64,000 nt of DNA from Ascoidea rubescens DSM 1968 (taxonomy: Eukaryota > Ascomycota > Saccharomycetes > Ascoideales > Ascoideaceae), in contig NW_017962935.1 in assembly GCF_001661345.1 (NCBI RefSeq), positions 1-64,000 of the forward strand, given 5' to 3'. This document shows, in pieces, positions 1-10,580 of this stretch. A program made the position numbers and the translations under genes. Each line of letters starts with the position of its first letter. The stretch's first letter is position 1. The notes under the pieces were generated by a model. The model saw only the letters and a program-made list of their open reading frames with translations, was not told where the DNA came from and did no database searches.

Positions 1-2689
1 CATCATAATTATTTTCGTCACCAAATGGTCGCAATGAACGAATTAAAATCTTGTACTTTCCTTTTGGAAATGGTTGCCCATCACCAAGACCACTAACTTC
101 ACCATATACAAAGTCGTTGAATCTGCTAGGACTGTTCTGCGATAAAACNGAAAACTGATCGTTTCCATTCCATAGTTCGATGGGCCCTACCCACTTGGCA
201 TTGTTTTCTGGTGGATAGCTGAAATCTGAAAGCTCGTAATCATACGTCACTAAGTCAAATGCAAATGTTGGAGAGCCAAATCCAATTCTGTAGTATATCG
301 AGAATGTGTCGTAGCTTTGCACATCGTAAATACGACTGGTATCAGCCAAATCAACAAGTTCCCCATTTTCATTAGCAATGCAATATGCTTCCACACCCAA
401 CCAGTCCCTGGTAGACAACTCAACCCCCATATAGGGCACTTTCAAAATCTCGCCATTGGAGCCAGTGACTACAATCTTTCCTGAGAACAAATACCCATCT
501 GTGATGTTTGACACTGGAGCTGTGATGTCGACTGTCACATTCGCTGACTCGCCGGGCTGCAAAGTGAACGAGCTCAATGAGTACTTGATGTGGGCCTCGC
601 TGGTGTCGTACTCTGGATAGTACACCTGTGGAAACCCATCCTCCTTGTTTCTGGCCTTGATTGTAGCAGCGCCTTCGTGTGACAAAACATACATCACGTC
701 TTCGCATCCACCATTGTACACTGTCACCAAGTGCTCAGACACCCTGTTGTCTGTATCATTAAGAACTAGTAGCGGGTTGGATGTGATTGTCGACGAGTAG
801 TCAACAAAGCTCAAGGCATTTACCAACCCAGCCCCTTGCTGATTCAAAGGAGCAGCCAACTTCTCTTCAGACTTGCCAACCTCGTTGTACAACGACAATG
901 TCGACGCAGTGGCAACAAGCTTGTTCCTGATTTCCTCTGGAGTGGCATATGGAAACACACTCTTGTAGAGTGCAATCACACCAGCAATATATGGAGCAGA
1001 TAGAGACGTACCATTCATGGACCTGGTTTGGTTCAACCCCTGCCCAAATATGTCTGCACCAGGAGCTGAGATAACTGGATAAAAATCATTTGTGAACGTT
1101 GGACCCCACGACGAAAACGCACTTATTTTCCCAGCACCTAGCGACTCAAGAGGATAGGGACTCATCTCGTCGGCAGCTGAGATCTCCAAGGTAACAAAAT
1201 TGCCCAATAATAACTCCTTTTCTACCCACGAAGACACCACTTTCTTGACTGTGGCAAGATTCAATGTATCTGGTGCGAGTGCAGACACCAAGTTAGATGA
1301 GTAGTTGTCTGTGAAATTGTAATTCTCGGCATCTGCAGTGTACATCAATATATTTCTGTATTTAAAGTCACCAGCACTTTCTAAACTGTGCTGCGAGCAG
1401 TTGTTATCGTTTGCCTTTGCTAAAAGAATGCTGTTTGATTGGTAGTTTCTCTTTTGAAACAGATTTCTCTTGACACCATCGCTGCCTGATGCTAGCTGGC
1501 AGATGTCGTGTTCCGAAATATGAACAGGAAACGACCCTGTAAAATTCCATTGAGTATCGTTGCCAGTGAAGTATGTGATGTCCAAAGTGCTTCCCGAGCT
1601 TGAAACCAATTTTGCAGGCCAGCTTATGCCCTGGAGACTAGACACTGATCCAACTGATATGATATCTTTATTTGATGCAAAAGCTGTTGGATAGAAGAGC
1701 CCTAGCTCACCGCCATTTCCGCCAGATAGAATAATGGGGATTTTCTGCGCAATGTTGGATGCTAATACCGAAATTGGGTTGCTTGACGAATCATCGTATG
1801 AGCCTAAAGATAATGAGATTATATCGGGCTCGTCAATGGCTGCATCTGTCAAGGCTCTCATGATTGTGTCTGTGTCAGCAGTGTTGTTGCAATCGGATAC
1901 TTTGTAGACTCTTAGTTTTGCATTGGGAGCTACACCGACAAAGTCTTTTGTTTGGCCAGCAATGACACTGGATATAAATGTTCCATGGCCTTCACAATCG
2001 ATTGGGTCATTTGGATCAAGAGCGCCTTCAACGTAGTTACGACCAAATTCCACTTTGAAGCCTGGGCCGATCCCACCACCAAGAGAAGGCAAGTTGTAGT
2101 TGATACCAGTGTCGATGATGGCGATGGTGATATTCTGACCAGTGATGCCACGTTGGTGAAGTACATCTACACCAGTTAGCTTGTGGGGATTGTAGTTTTT
2201 GAGATATGATGAATAGTCGCCTTCGTTATCGTCGTAGTATGAGTTATAATCATCATCCAATAAACATGTATCAAAAGCGGCGAAGGAATGGGTTCCAATA
2301 TTCCAAAAGCTTTTAATCAATTTTGAATTCTTTAAAAGCCTAGAAACTTTTTGTTGGTTGTTCTGACTGACCTCAAGCGAAGCACCCTTCCAAAAAGCAG
2401 AAGATAAATTATCTATTTGAGAGACAGAAACACCGGAACTAGATAAATAGTCAGATAATTCTTTTAATAAATCTTCATTTTCATCTCTTTTATTTCTTCT
2501 ACCAGAACTTGATGCTAATTGTAAGAGAAGCTTATTTTGTTTGAGAGTTGTTTGAAATTTTTGAGCATTTGCAACAGATACTGAATCGGAAGAAGAATAG
2601 TAAGCATTACGTGAAGCAGATCTTGCACCGTTTGTGCAAGAAAGAAAAAATAAGCAAATAAGAAATAGGAAAGTCAAAAAATTAATCAT
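1..2689 (-). CDS. Secreted subtilisin-like serine protease (copy A), 3' end off window
   Basis: Minus-strand frame open from an ATG at 2689 to the window edge (896 codons visible, C-terminus missing). It starts with a hydrophobic signal peptide (MINFLTFLFLICLFFLS). An S8 peptidase domain follows, with Asp193 in IAIIDTG, His235 in GHGTF and Ser562 in NGTSLSAP, so the catalytic triad is complete. The about 325 residues between His and Ser suggest an inserted PA-like domain, and the sequence after Ser562 resembles the beta-rich domain of Vpr/C5a-peptidase-type subtilases. It is a full-length paralogue of the protease starting at 10581, in opposite orientation. Third codon positions are clearly more G+C-rich over the protease domain than in that paralogue. 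It should act outside the cell or in the wall on protein substrates. One ambiguous base at 149 lies in the frame. Substrate and wall anchoring cannot be judged because the C-terminus is absent. Confidence 0.9.
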   Translation of the reverse strand, partial: MINFLTFLFLICLFFLSCTNGARSASRNAYYSSSDSVSVANAQKFQTTLKQNKLLLQLASSSGRRNKRDENEDLLKELSDYLSSSGVSVSQIDNLSSAFWKGASLEVSQNNQQKVSRLLKNSKLIKSFWNIGTHSFAAFDTCLLDDDYNSYYDDNEGDYSSYLKNYNPHKLTGVDVLHQRGITGQNITIAIIDTGINYNLPSLGGGIGPGFKVEFGRNYVEGALDPNDPIDCEGHGTFISSVIAGQTKDFVGVAPNAKLRVYKVSDCNNTADTDTIMRALTDAAIDEPDIISLSLGSYDDSSSNPISVLASNIAQKIPIILSGGNGGELGLFYPTAFASNKDIISVGSVSSLQGISWPAKLVSSSGSTLDITYFTGNDTQWNFTGSFPVHISEHDICQLASGSDGVKRNLFQKRNYQSNSILLAKANDNNCSQHSLESAGDFKYRNILMYTADAENYNFTDNYSSNLVSALAPDTLNLATVKKVVSSWVEKELLLGNFVTLEISAADEMSPYPLESLGAGKISAFSSWGPTFTNDFYPVISAPGADIFGQGLNQTRSMNGTSLSAPYIAGVIALYKSVFPYATPEEIRNKLVATASTLSLYNEVGKSEEKLAAPLNQQGAGLVNALSFVDYSSTITSNPLLVLNDTDNRVSEHLVTVYNGGCEDVMYVLSHEGAATIKARNKEDGFPQVYYPEYDTSEAHIKYSLSSFTLQPGESANVTVDITAPVSNITDGYLFSGKIVVTGSNGEILKVPYMGVELSTRDWLGVEAYCIANENGELVDLADTSRIYDVQSYDTFSIYYRIGFGSPTFAFDLVTYDYELSDFSYPPENNAKWVGPIELWNGNDQFXVLSQNSPSRFNDFVYGEVSGLGDGQPFPKGKYKILIRSLRPFGDENNYD
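1887..2195 (-). repeat. 309-bp tract identical to 11081-11389 (inverted copy, subtilase A side)
   Basis: Read on the minus strand, this segment matches 11081-11389 base for base in my comparison, including synonymous positions, while the protease genes on both sides are strongly diverged. It encodes the region from just before the catalytic Asp to beyond the catalytic His. The sharp edges suggest recent gene conversion between the two paralogues. Confidence 0.9.
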
Positions 2690-2823
2690 TTCCACTGCGG
2701 TAAGAATTTTCCGAAAGATTCTTAAGTGATGAATGTACTATGTTCAAATCGATTGAGAAATTCCAGGTTCACAAAATACAACAACAAAGGAAAGGAAAGG
2801 AAAAACAAAAGGATTGGCAACAG

Positions 2824-2832
2824 TATATATAT
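2824..2832 (-). promoter_or_regulatory. TATA-like element of subtilase A
   Basis: A TATATATAT run lies about 135 bp upstream of the ATG at 2689, a normal distance for a yeast TATA box. The assignment rests on position and sequence only. Confidence 0.4.
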
Positions 2833-5800
2833 GAAGCACAGGCTAACCTAGTGATTGTTAAAGTATTTTGGTTGATGTTATTTTGGACTGTTAAGGTTGA
2901 CAAATTGAAACCATAAACAGAAACTAAAAATCTGATTTAATTGAAAGAAGGCTTTTATGGTAATTTAAGAAAACCAAATTCTATTTCAAATTCTATTCTT
3001 AAAAGGGAACACTAAACAACAAATTTGAGGGCAGGAATGACCAATCACAGCACAGAAGAGCGGCGGACCATTAATTTAGTGAGACCATTGATTTGGTGAG
3101 ACTATTTGAAAAGAAATTAAAAAGAGATCTTGAAAGAACTGAAAAAAGCCCCTGAAAAGATATAAAAAGACCTGAAAAGACACAAGAATACTCATAAAAG
3201 CATATATTGCATACATTGTGTATTCTGAGAATAGATATTGAACATGGTTTGGAACCTGCTATTGTTACTATTGATGGCTGTTACGAAGAAGCAACAGTGC
3301 TAGACATAGTCATATTTCGTCGTTTCTTTAAGAGCCTGATAGCAATGCTGGTCTAGCAAATTTCAATATTAAGGAAGCTCAGGTTGGTCTTACTTTTAAT
3401 CACTGTTTTATTGGATGTGGATCACTTACGTGTTTGCTGTTGTGGTGTTGCTCTGAGTTTTAGGATGATCTTTGTCCTGTTTTTTTCACCTCCATGCTGA
3501 AAACAAAGCCTTTGGGATGAACTCCATATTCTAAACACTGAGCAGCACAAAACAGTACGGGAGAGGCATCCCACAAGAGTGGGTATTTCAGCCCACCTCC
3601 TCACAAAGTACAAAAGGCAGCTTCTTAAAGCTGGCTAGACCCAGGAAAAATAGTCCTGCTGGTACAGATCACGTGAACATCTCCTTGGTGGTAAAAAAAA
3701 CATGGTGAAAAAACAAGAATTCGAAACAAGAGTTTGATAATTCTGTGTACACTATACATGTGAGTTAGCATCTAGATCTAAAGTTGCAGCATTGTTTTGT
3801 CTTGTCTGCATCGAATATGCAGGAAAAAAACTCTATTCCCTTGACCTCTAACATATTTATAGCCACTTTTCTAACTGTGACTGATTATATTAATGGTTGC
3901 AAACCATGCTTACTCCTTTTTTCCAAGCCAACAGATTTGTATATATTTATTTTTCTCATTTCAATCTTTTTCAGACTGATGAATCAAATATCCAGAATAA
4001 AGCGTTGGCACTTCATTCAAATATTGATATCATTTACACTTCTAATCATCCCAATTTGTAGTTTTGATGCTTTTTTAAGAAACTTCATTATAGCAAGTTA
4101 AAGTCAGGTTTTAAGCTAAAAATCTTCTTTTTTAAACTTTCAATAAATCAATTGAGCGTCATTTCAAAGAAAATATTTGCCAAAAGCTATTGGATACAGA
4201 TTATTAATCTTTTTATATTAGTTTTGTTACATATCACTCACCAACCGCATTTTTTTTTGGAGTACATTTTTATGGATAGAATAATTTTCTAGCGATTAGC
4301 TGATTGAATAACTGATTTCACAAATGAAATAAAATCTGTCATTTTGGTAAAATAAATTTTTTTTATTCTTTTTTTAATTTTTTTCTGTTTTGATTGTACA
4401 TTCAAATCGAGGAAAAAAATAAAAGCTTTTAATAAATTTAAAGTAAATAGAAAATTCAGTCTGTTTTCAAAATATGGAAAAGCAAAATCTACATTATATA
4501 TCATCTATTTACAAACTGTCGTTTAGTGACAAAGATTCTCTAAAATCAAAAAAATATCTCAAAAATTGTTCTAATATTTTTACTTTTTCTTTGATGACTG
4601 ATGATCCAAACTGTATGAATTTTTTGATCGATGTGGTTTCATTAGACATCTTTAATAATGTCTACTTTAACCAATAAGATTCACTGAGAAAAATAATCAA
4701 ACCTGTTTTAAAAACATTAGATCTGCCAAATGGGTGCTATTCCACTACTTTTGTCTTAAAAATAGTGAATGCATAATTATATAGACTAAAATTTACTCTT
4801 AGAAAAAATAAATAAATGCCAAAAAGTAAGGATTTCTATCAAATTATATCAATACTGAACAACTTTATGTTTGCTAGATTAATATAGTACTATCAAACCA
4901 ATCTGCTTTCACAGGTAGCAATTTGTGTGGAAAAAGCTTAAGAAACTTGAAATAATCTTGTGATATAATAAAATCATTTTCTACATATGTTATGTGGATA
5001 AAACAGTGCCAGGCTTAATTCTTTAATAAAGTTTGGAATCTAAACTGAGGTTTCTAAATGCTGAGCATGTTTTTATGGACGAAATGACAAACAATTAATG
5101 ACGAACGGCTGTCGATGCTTGACTATCACACCAAAATTCGTATTCGAAAACAACCGTAAGCAAAGTCTATTGATTCCGAAGACGGTCTATTGATTGTCGT
5201 TGTTTTCGCATCAAAAACAGCTCCTGTTTTGACAGAGTTCCGGATACGATGGGTTGTCAACAATAGCCCAGATTTCTCATTTTAGATTTTTCAAGCACGT
5301 GAGCTGACATAAGCAAACCCACTCTCTTTAGAAACTGAGGCTAAAATAAAGAAAAAAACAAACTTATTTTCTTTCAGCCAAAGTGCAACTAAGCCATGAT
5401 AATACATCAATTTATATACTGTATTACTCTTTATTCCATGATTGTTTTATATTTTTATTTAATCTTCCAATTGGAAAGGAAGATTATAATCGGTTAAAAA
5501 AATCTTAAAAATTAAATTTAAAACATAAAATAAAAAATTAGCCTACTTTTTCTACATTTTTCTTTCTTTTTCTTTCACTTGTTTTAATATAAGTATCCCA
5601 TTTTCTTCTTTTTCTTTTACATTTAACTAGTTTATTAACTTTGTTATTTTTTGGTTAATTATCTGCTTATTTTCCTTTTCCTTTTAATAGTTTTGTTAAT
5701 GTTTTTTTTATTTCTTTCAACATTTCAGAAAATTTTATTTGAAAAATCAAGTGGTTTAAACAATTGGAATGTACAAATTAGTAAGTTGGTAATTGAATAG

Positions 5801-6154
5801 TTGATATTTATTAAATCTGAAAATGAGAAAGCTGCATATTCAAAAAGTATTAAAAAAAATGTTTTAAATAATCAGAAAATAATAACGATAAAAATTTAAA
5901 ATAAAATGAAGGAATGATAAAAATAATAGATAAAAACATAATAGATAAAAAAAATAAGACAAATAAGAAAAACAACATGAATAAAACTAAGGTGTAAGAT
6001 ATATGGTGGAAATATCAAACAAGAAGTTTAATGATAAGAAAGTTTTCTTCAATTAAATGCTTAATAAATTGGGTTTAGTAGTTAGTTAAAGTTTAAAAAG
6101 GTTATAAAAAAAGCAGTTGAACAAAATAACTTTTTTTTTTTTTTGGATTTATTT
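2833..6154. other. Gene-poor intergenic region between subtilase A and CRZ1
   Basis: No intact gene is supported here. The left part is the promoter side of subtilase A. About 3440-3670 is locally G+C-rich and coding-like on the minus strand, but broken. A short ATG ORF at 4474-4677 (67 aa, no recognisable domain) is probably chance. A moderately G+C-rich patch at about 5060-5300 contains a CACGTG site (near 5297). The remainder is A+T-rich. Confidence 0.6.
3440..3670 (-). pseudogene. Possible G+C-rich coding relic
   Basis: On the minus strand a frame of about 40 codons reads like real protein (for example YPLLWDASPVLFCAAQCLEY) and uses CTG/CTC/GCC codons rare in neighbouring genes. Adjoining coding-like stretches continue upstream in other frames. 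I do not recognise a family. It may be a fragment of a degenerate host gene or a transferred piece, and chance cannot be excluded. Confidence 0.25.
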
Positions 6155-6193
6155 AATCATTCAATCATTCAATCATTCAATCATTCAATCATT
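6155..6193. repeat. 8-bp microsatellite (ATTCAATC-type), about five units
   Basis: Direct tandem repetition of an 8-bp unit in the 3' flank of CRZ1, next to a T-run. It is simple-sequence DNA with no coding role. Confidence 0.8.
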
Positions 6194-6360
6194 TTTATTT
6201 CAAAAATATTGATTATTAAGTAATAAGTAATCATAATTAATCACAATTAGCACAATTTGGAAAATAATAACAGTAATAATAACAACAATAATAATCAAAA
6301 TGAAAAATAAATAAAGCGTTGTTTTATTTCAATCATGTTGTCATTAAATCTATGTTCAAG

Positions 6361-8007
6361 TTATGAAGACTCTTCAAAATCAGATGCTTTTTTCAATAGA
6401 TCAGTGATAACCATTTCGTTTGTGGAATTTGGATCATCAAATTCATTAAAGTTGATACCTGAATAGAGGTTGTTCATGATACTATTATTCATATTATTAA
6501 ATAAATTAGGATTTAAATTTGAGCCAGTTGCAGAAGTTGATTGCTGGTTGTCAAAAGTATTTAAGTTTGGAAGTAAATTTGAATTTAAATTGTTATTATT
6601 GTTATTATTAATCATATTAATATTTTGGATTTGATGATTATTTAAATTGAGTTGATATTGTCTTTTCAAATAATCTTCTTGTTGTTTTGATTCTATTAAT
6701 AATGGTCTGATACATAACCAACCAGTTTCAGTTCTGAAATGCCTACCAAGTGCATCGCTTCTTGCGAATTTTCTACCGCAACCCCATTTGGTTACATTAT
6801 CCTTTAAATAACCCCCACATTTATAATTTCTAATACCTTGGTGTAAGAATTCATGTCTTTTTCTATCATGTTGTCTTGCAAAAGGCCTACCACAAATTTT
6901 ACATGGGAAGGGTTTTTCATTTGAATGAGTCTTTTGATGACTTTTTAAATTATAAGCTCTACTGAAAGATTTTTGGCATTTATCACAAGTGAAGGTATTA
7001 TTATTGTTGTTATTGATGGTGATTGTAATTTCCTGATTATTGATTTCAGTATTATCATTAATAATTGTATGATCGTTTTCATTAAAATCAAGGTTATAAT
7101 CATTGTGAAAGACTCTTTTTCTACGACGGTTTGGCAAACCTGAGTTTCTAGCAGCAGTATCTTCAGCGATGTCATAAGCTTTTGAGACAGCAGATTGAGT
7201 GATTGGGATTTTGTTGTTATAATTATCAAATACATTTCCGACAATTTGGTTGTTGAAATTAATTTGGTTATTTTTATTGATGTTTTTAATGACATTGCTG
7301 TTGGTATCGATAAGATTACTGCCGTTAATTGAATTTTCATTTAAAAGATTATTTTTATTTGTATTTGGCAAATTTGGTAAAATAAATGGATACTTTTTGT
7401 TATTATTAGGGTTGTTAGGATTGTTAGGGCTGTTAGGGCTATTATGATTAAATATCAATTGATTATTAGAATCATAGTTATAATTATAGCTATAATTATA
7501 ATTTGATAGATTTAAATTTTGAAGTTGATGATTGTTGATGATATTATTATTATTAAAGGGAGTATTGCTTGTTAATTGTGGAGATAAGAGTTGGTTTAAA
7601 GGATAATTTAGAGAAGGATTTTGGCTTTTAATATTATTTTGATTGATGAAGAAAATTGGATTAATTAAGTTATTGTTATTGTTATTGATGTTGCTGTTAT
7701 TGATGTTGCTGTTATTGATGTTGCTGTTATTGGATAGTTGATTATCTGACAGCAGTGAGTTAGATATTGGAGAAGATGATTTGAATTTATTTTTATTTTT
7801 ACTTTTACTATTTTTTTTTGTATTTTTCAGCATAGTACGGAGAGGATAGATATTCAGGATATTAGTGGAATCTTTAATGATATCGTTGTTATTTTTGTTG
7901 ATGTTATTGATGGTATTTAAATTATCAGAAAGAAAGAAATTATCTAGATTATCTAAATTGTTGAAATGAAATTGCAAGTTCGAAATTGAAGGATGATTTT
8001 GACTCAT
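6361..8007 (-). CDS. CRZ1: Calcineurin-responsive zinc-finger transcription factor Crz1
   Basis: 548-aa protein starting at ATG 8007. The C-terminal part (about residues 340-435) carries two C2H2 fingers (CDKC...HQKTH and CKICGRPF...HEFLH) followed by the atypical third finger with [23 protein letters not shown] and a TETG tail. This arrangement is diagnostic of Crz1. In the known family, Ca2+/calcineurin dephosphorylates Crz1, which enters the nucleus and activates stress and wall genes through CDRE sites. The N-terminal 330 residues are Asn-rich low complexity. A weak calcineurin-docking candidate, QEITIT, resembles PxIxIT but lacks the Pro, and sits just before the fingers. Short repeats (NINNS-type) and NPNNPNN stretches are seen. 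It lies between two subtilase genes, with no evidence of co-regulation. No intron is apparent. Confidence 0.93.
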   Translation of the reverse strand: MSQNHPSISNLQFHFNNLDNLDNFFLSDNLNTINNINKNNNDIIKDSTNILNIYPLRTMLKNTKKNSKSKNKNKFKSSSPISNSLLSDNQLSNNSNINNSNINNSNINNNNNNLINPIFFINQNNIKSQNPSLNYPLNQLLSPQLTSNTPFNNNNIINNHQLQNLNLSNYNYSYNYNYDSNNQLIFNHNSPNSPNNPNNPNNNKKYPFILPNLPNTNKNNLLNENSINGSNLIDTNSNVIKNINKNNQINFNNQIVGNVFDNYNNKIPITQSAVSKAYDIAEDTAARNSGLPNRRRKRVFHNDYNLDFNENDHTIINDNTEINNQEITITINNNNNNTFTCDKCQKSFSRAYNLKSHQKTHSNEKPFPCKICGRPFARQHDRKRHEFLHQGIRNYKCGGYLKDNVTKWGCGRKFARSDALGRHFRTETGWLCIRPLLIESKQQEDYLKRQYQLNLNNHQIQNINMINNNNNNNLNSNLLPNLNTFDNQQSTSATGSNLNPNLFNNMNNSIMNNLYSGINFNEFDDPNSTNEMVITDLLKKASDFEESS

Positions 8008-9090
8008 TAATAATTAATGGATATGGAAGAATAATGAAGAAGATTAAAGAAATAAGATTTTATTGAATGATGATTATTAGGTTTTAAAGAATAATAATTA
8101 GAAAAAGGAATTTAATTTTTAGTTTTTATTCTTTTAATTTCTTTTTTCTTTCAAGAGAAATGGAAAGGGAGTTTTATGAATTGATAAAAAGATAAAATTC
8201 AAGAAGATTAAATTAGGATACATTATGATATTTATAAAAGTAAATGAGGAAAAGAGAGTTTGTATAGAAAGAATTAGATTGAAATTGAAAATCTAAATAG
8301 ACATAACGGTTTGATTTACGTTTTTTTTTATTAAAAAGGTTGAATGTAAAAACAATAGTAATATAATATTATGATATAATTAAAAGTAAAAAAACAACAA
8401 TTAGTATGAAAGAGTAGAGAGTGGTAGGAGGTAGAAAAGAAAAGGGAAGAATGTCCCGATTCCGAAAATCAGAAAATGAAAAAGAGGGCGAAATCATGAG
8501 AGAAAAAGCGAGAAAAGAGCAAAAAGGCAGAAAGCTTTGCCTACAATAGCGGCGGTGCGCAAGGTTGGGCGCGAAACGTCCCAGTTTCGAAAACAGCCGC
8601 AGATTGGCGTGCAGTGGCATTGCTCGGCTGGGGAAACAGTGAAAGAGAGAAAAGAAGAAGAAGAAGAAGCAGAAAAAATAGCAGAAGCAGTAGAAGAAGA
8701 AGCACAGATATCAGAAGCAGCAGTAGCAGTGGAAACAGCAAAAACAGCAGCAAAAATCAAAAAGAATGGAGAGAAGAAGCAGCAGAAACAACGACAAAAG
8801 AGGCAGAGAATCATCCAAGCACACAACCAAGACCTGGTCTGGGTGCAATGCACTAAGTCTAAATAAGCACAACTAACACACTCACGTCGAAATAGTGAAG
8901 GAGTGATAGAAAGTGTCTGAAGGCAGTTTTTTGATGGAAATAGTCAGTGATAAGGTTACAGACTAACAGGATACACTGGAAAGAGAAGCTCTGAGAATAA
9001 TATTAATTATCATTGTTGAGCAATTAGGTTTTAGAATTTTTGATAAAAACGTTTCTATCAATTTAGCTTTCATAAGAACACAATAGCTTC
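8008..9090. other. CRZ1 upstream region with purine-rich tract
   Basis: No gene is supported. 8640-8830 is a long GA/GCA-rich purine tract that opens several overlapping ORFs of biased composition (Glu/Ala/Lys-rich in one frame, Arg/Ser-rich in another), which I regard as composition artefacts. The 5' region of CRZ1 is A+T-rich. Confidence 0.6.
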
Positions 9091-9330
9091 TGTTCCTCAC
9101 ATCGAGCTGTGCTCGCTCGATGTCGCACGCGTTGCCCACCGGTCTTTTTCCCCCGAGACATGGGCTGGGCCTCAGCCGGATCCGGCCCGAGCGTTATGCA
9201 TACTAATCTGCGCGCTCGGGCCGATCTGCCAAGCTGTAGGGCCTAGCCAGGGCTGTAAAGCGCCAACCTCCCGGCGGCCCCGCTCGTCTCGGCGACCGCA
9301 GCTTGTGCACCAAGCCCGCGCAACCACAAG
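9091..9330. other. G+C-rich island with strong hairpins, unknown function
   Basis: Markedly G+C-rich block in A+T-rich DNA. It contains a 7-bp stem (9100-9106 with 9116-9122) and a perfect 11-bp stem, CGGCCCGAGCG at 9183-9193 pairing with 9213-9223. A CGGATCCG palindrome sits immediately before the second stem. It lies about 1.1-1.3 kb from both neighbouring genes. It could be a structured RNA or an upstream regulatory block. I compared it from memory with yeast SRP RNA, RNase P RNA and spliceosomal RNA signatures and saw no convincing match. Confidence 0.4.
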
Positions 9331-10580
9331 CAAAATTCTGAATCACGTGCATAAAATGCTTATGTAACCATATGCACATTGCTGGTTTCAAATATGCACG
9401 GGACTCCTGCTGATGGTTTTTTTTTCTGCGCCTTTGCTTGTTTTAAAAAGTAAGAATAAAAGCACTTTTCTAGTAGACATTAACGTCCATTTAGATGTGG
9501 GAAGAACGATCTTGTGTTAGCTATAAATATCACCTATTTAAACCCTTGATCTTCATCGTTTTTGGGTTGACCATTGTCAAGTCTACAGTAGATATTAAGT
9601 CCAATGATTTGGTATTATAAAATAAAAGTTGAAGGAAAAAGAAAAAGGTATAAAGTAACTTGTGACATGATGTTGGATGTGAAGTATAGGGAAATCTGAC
9701 ATTTATCTCTCATCAGCCAATTGGGAACGATTACAAACTGCTTGCATGAAATATTTATTTAAAACCCACCTGATCGGGATTTCAAGCACGCTCTCTGTAA
9801 ATATTTGTTTAATGACACTAAAAATGCAGTTCGGCAAATGAAAGTCTCGGCGGTCCTCTGAGATTTGTCTGTGGTCTGAATTCATATTTGGTTTCTTCTG
9901 TAGCCGAAAAAGTAAACTTGCACATGCACAGAATGTCGCAGCAGTCGTCCCTGTAAAAACACCAAGTTTGCACGTGAAACACATGCGCCAGCGCTACTTG
10001 AGTGATGCCAGAAACTAAATTCCAAAGCGACACACAGTAGGCCACACAGAAGCCCCTGTTGTTTTGGGCTGCCTCCTGGCAGCCCTGTGGCTTTCCGCCC
10101 CAGCCGGGCTCTGGGCTGTGCACCGAAGTGCAAACCATAGCAACGTCGACCCTGCACGGTACAAGATCTCTGGGCCCATCTATATTAAGAACATACTGCT
10201 AAGAGACCACTTAAACCTCCTCAATTCCTATATTAAGAAGCGCTAGCTGGATGGCGGTGTTTTAAATAGATTCCTCTCTCTTTTTGTATGTGCCAACATC
10301 ATTCGCTGCTTCATTTTTTGATCATTTATTTCGTTAATCTCTTTATATTTTGTTTATTTGATCTCTGCTTTCTCTTATACTTTTTCGTCTTTTGAGCTTT
10401 TTTCGACTCGCGAAATCCTCTCTCTTTATATATCTTATCTTTTTTGGTTTCTTTGGTTTTTCCTAGTGTAATCCTTTTTTTATTTATTTTTTCTTCCTTC
10501 ACTATTTTTGTTTCCCTTTCGTTTCATTGATTTCATTAGTTTAATCATCTCATTTTCTCTCGCTTCCTCATATTTCACTA
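9331..10580. other. Upstream region of subtilase B, with second G+C-rich patch
   Basis: No gene is supported. 10030-10255 is G+C-rich and contains a perfect hairpin (GGGCTGCC, TCCT loop, GGCAGCCC, about 10066-10085). A minus-strand ORF across it (10138 down to 9818, 106 aa) has no recognisable feature. The last 300 bp before the ATG at 10581 is T/C-rich, as expected of a yeast promoter and leader. Confidence 0.55.

Noticed and set aside
1930-2179. Identical 75- and 78-aa ORF pairs in both subtilase genes
   Set aside because: These are shadow frames. Their exact conservation only reflects the 309-bp identical tract.
6155-6193. Possible CRISPR-like array
   Set aside because: 8-bp head-to-tail microsatellite without spacers. 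Nothing CRISPR-like occurs in the window.
8537-8866. Overlapping Glu/Lys/Ala- and Arg/Ser-rich ORFs
   Set aside because: Produced by a GA-rich simple-composition tract that is open in several frames on both strands.
9091-9330. SRP RNA or RNase P RNA gene
   Set aside because: A GGCTGTAA string and strong stems attracted attention, but the conserved SRP Alu/S-domain and RNase P CR-I to CR-V elements could not be found.
9818-10138. 106-aa Cys-containing minus-strand ORF
   Set aside because: No domain or signal peptide. It spans a G+C-rich promoter patch and overlaps another frame of similar length.
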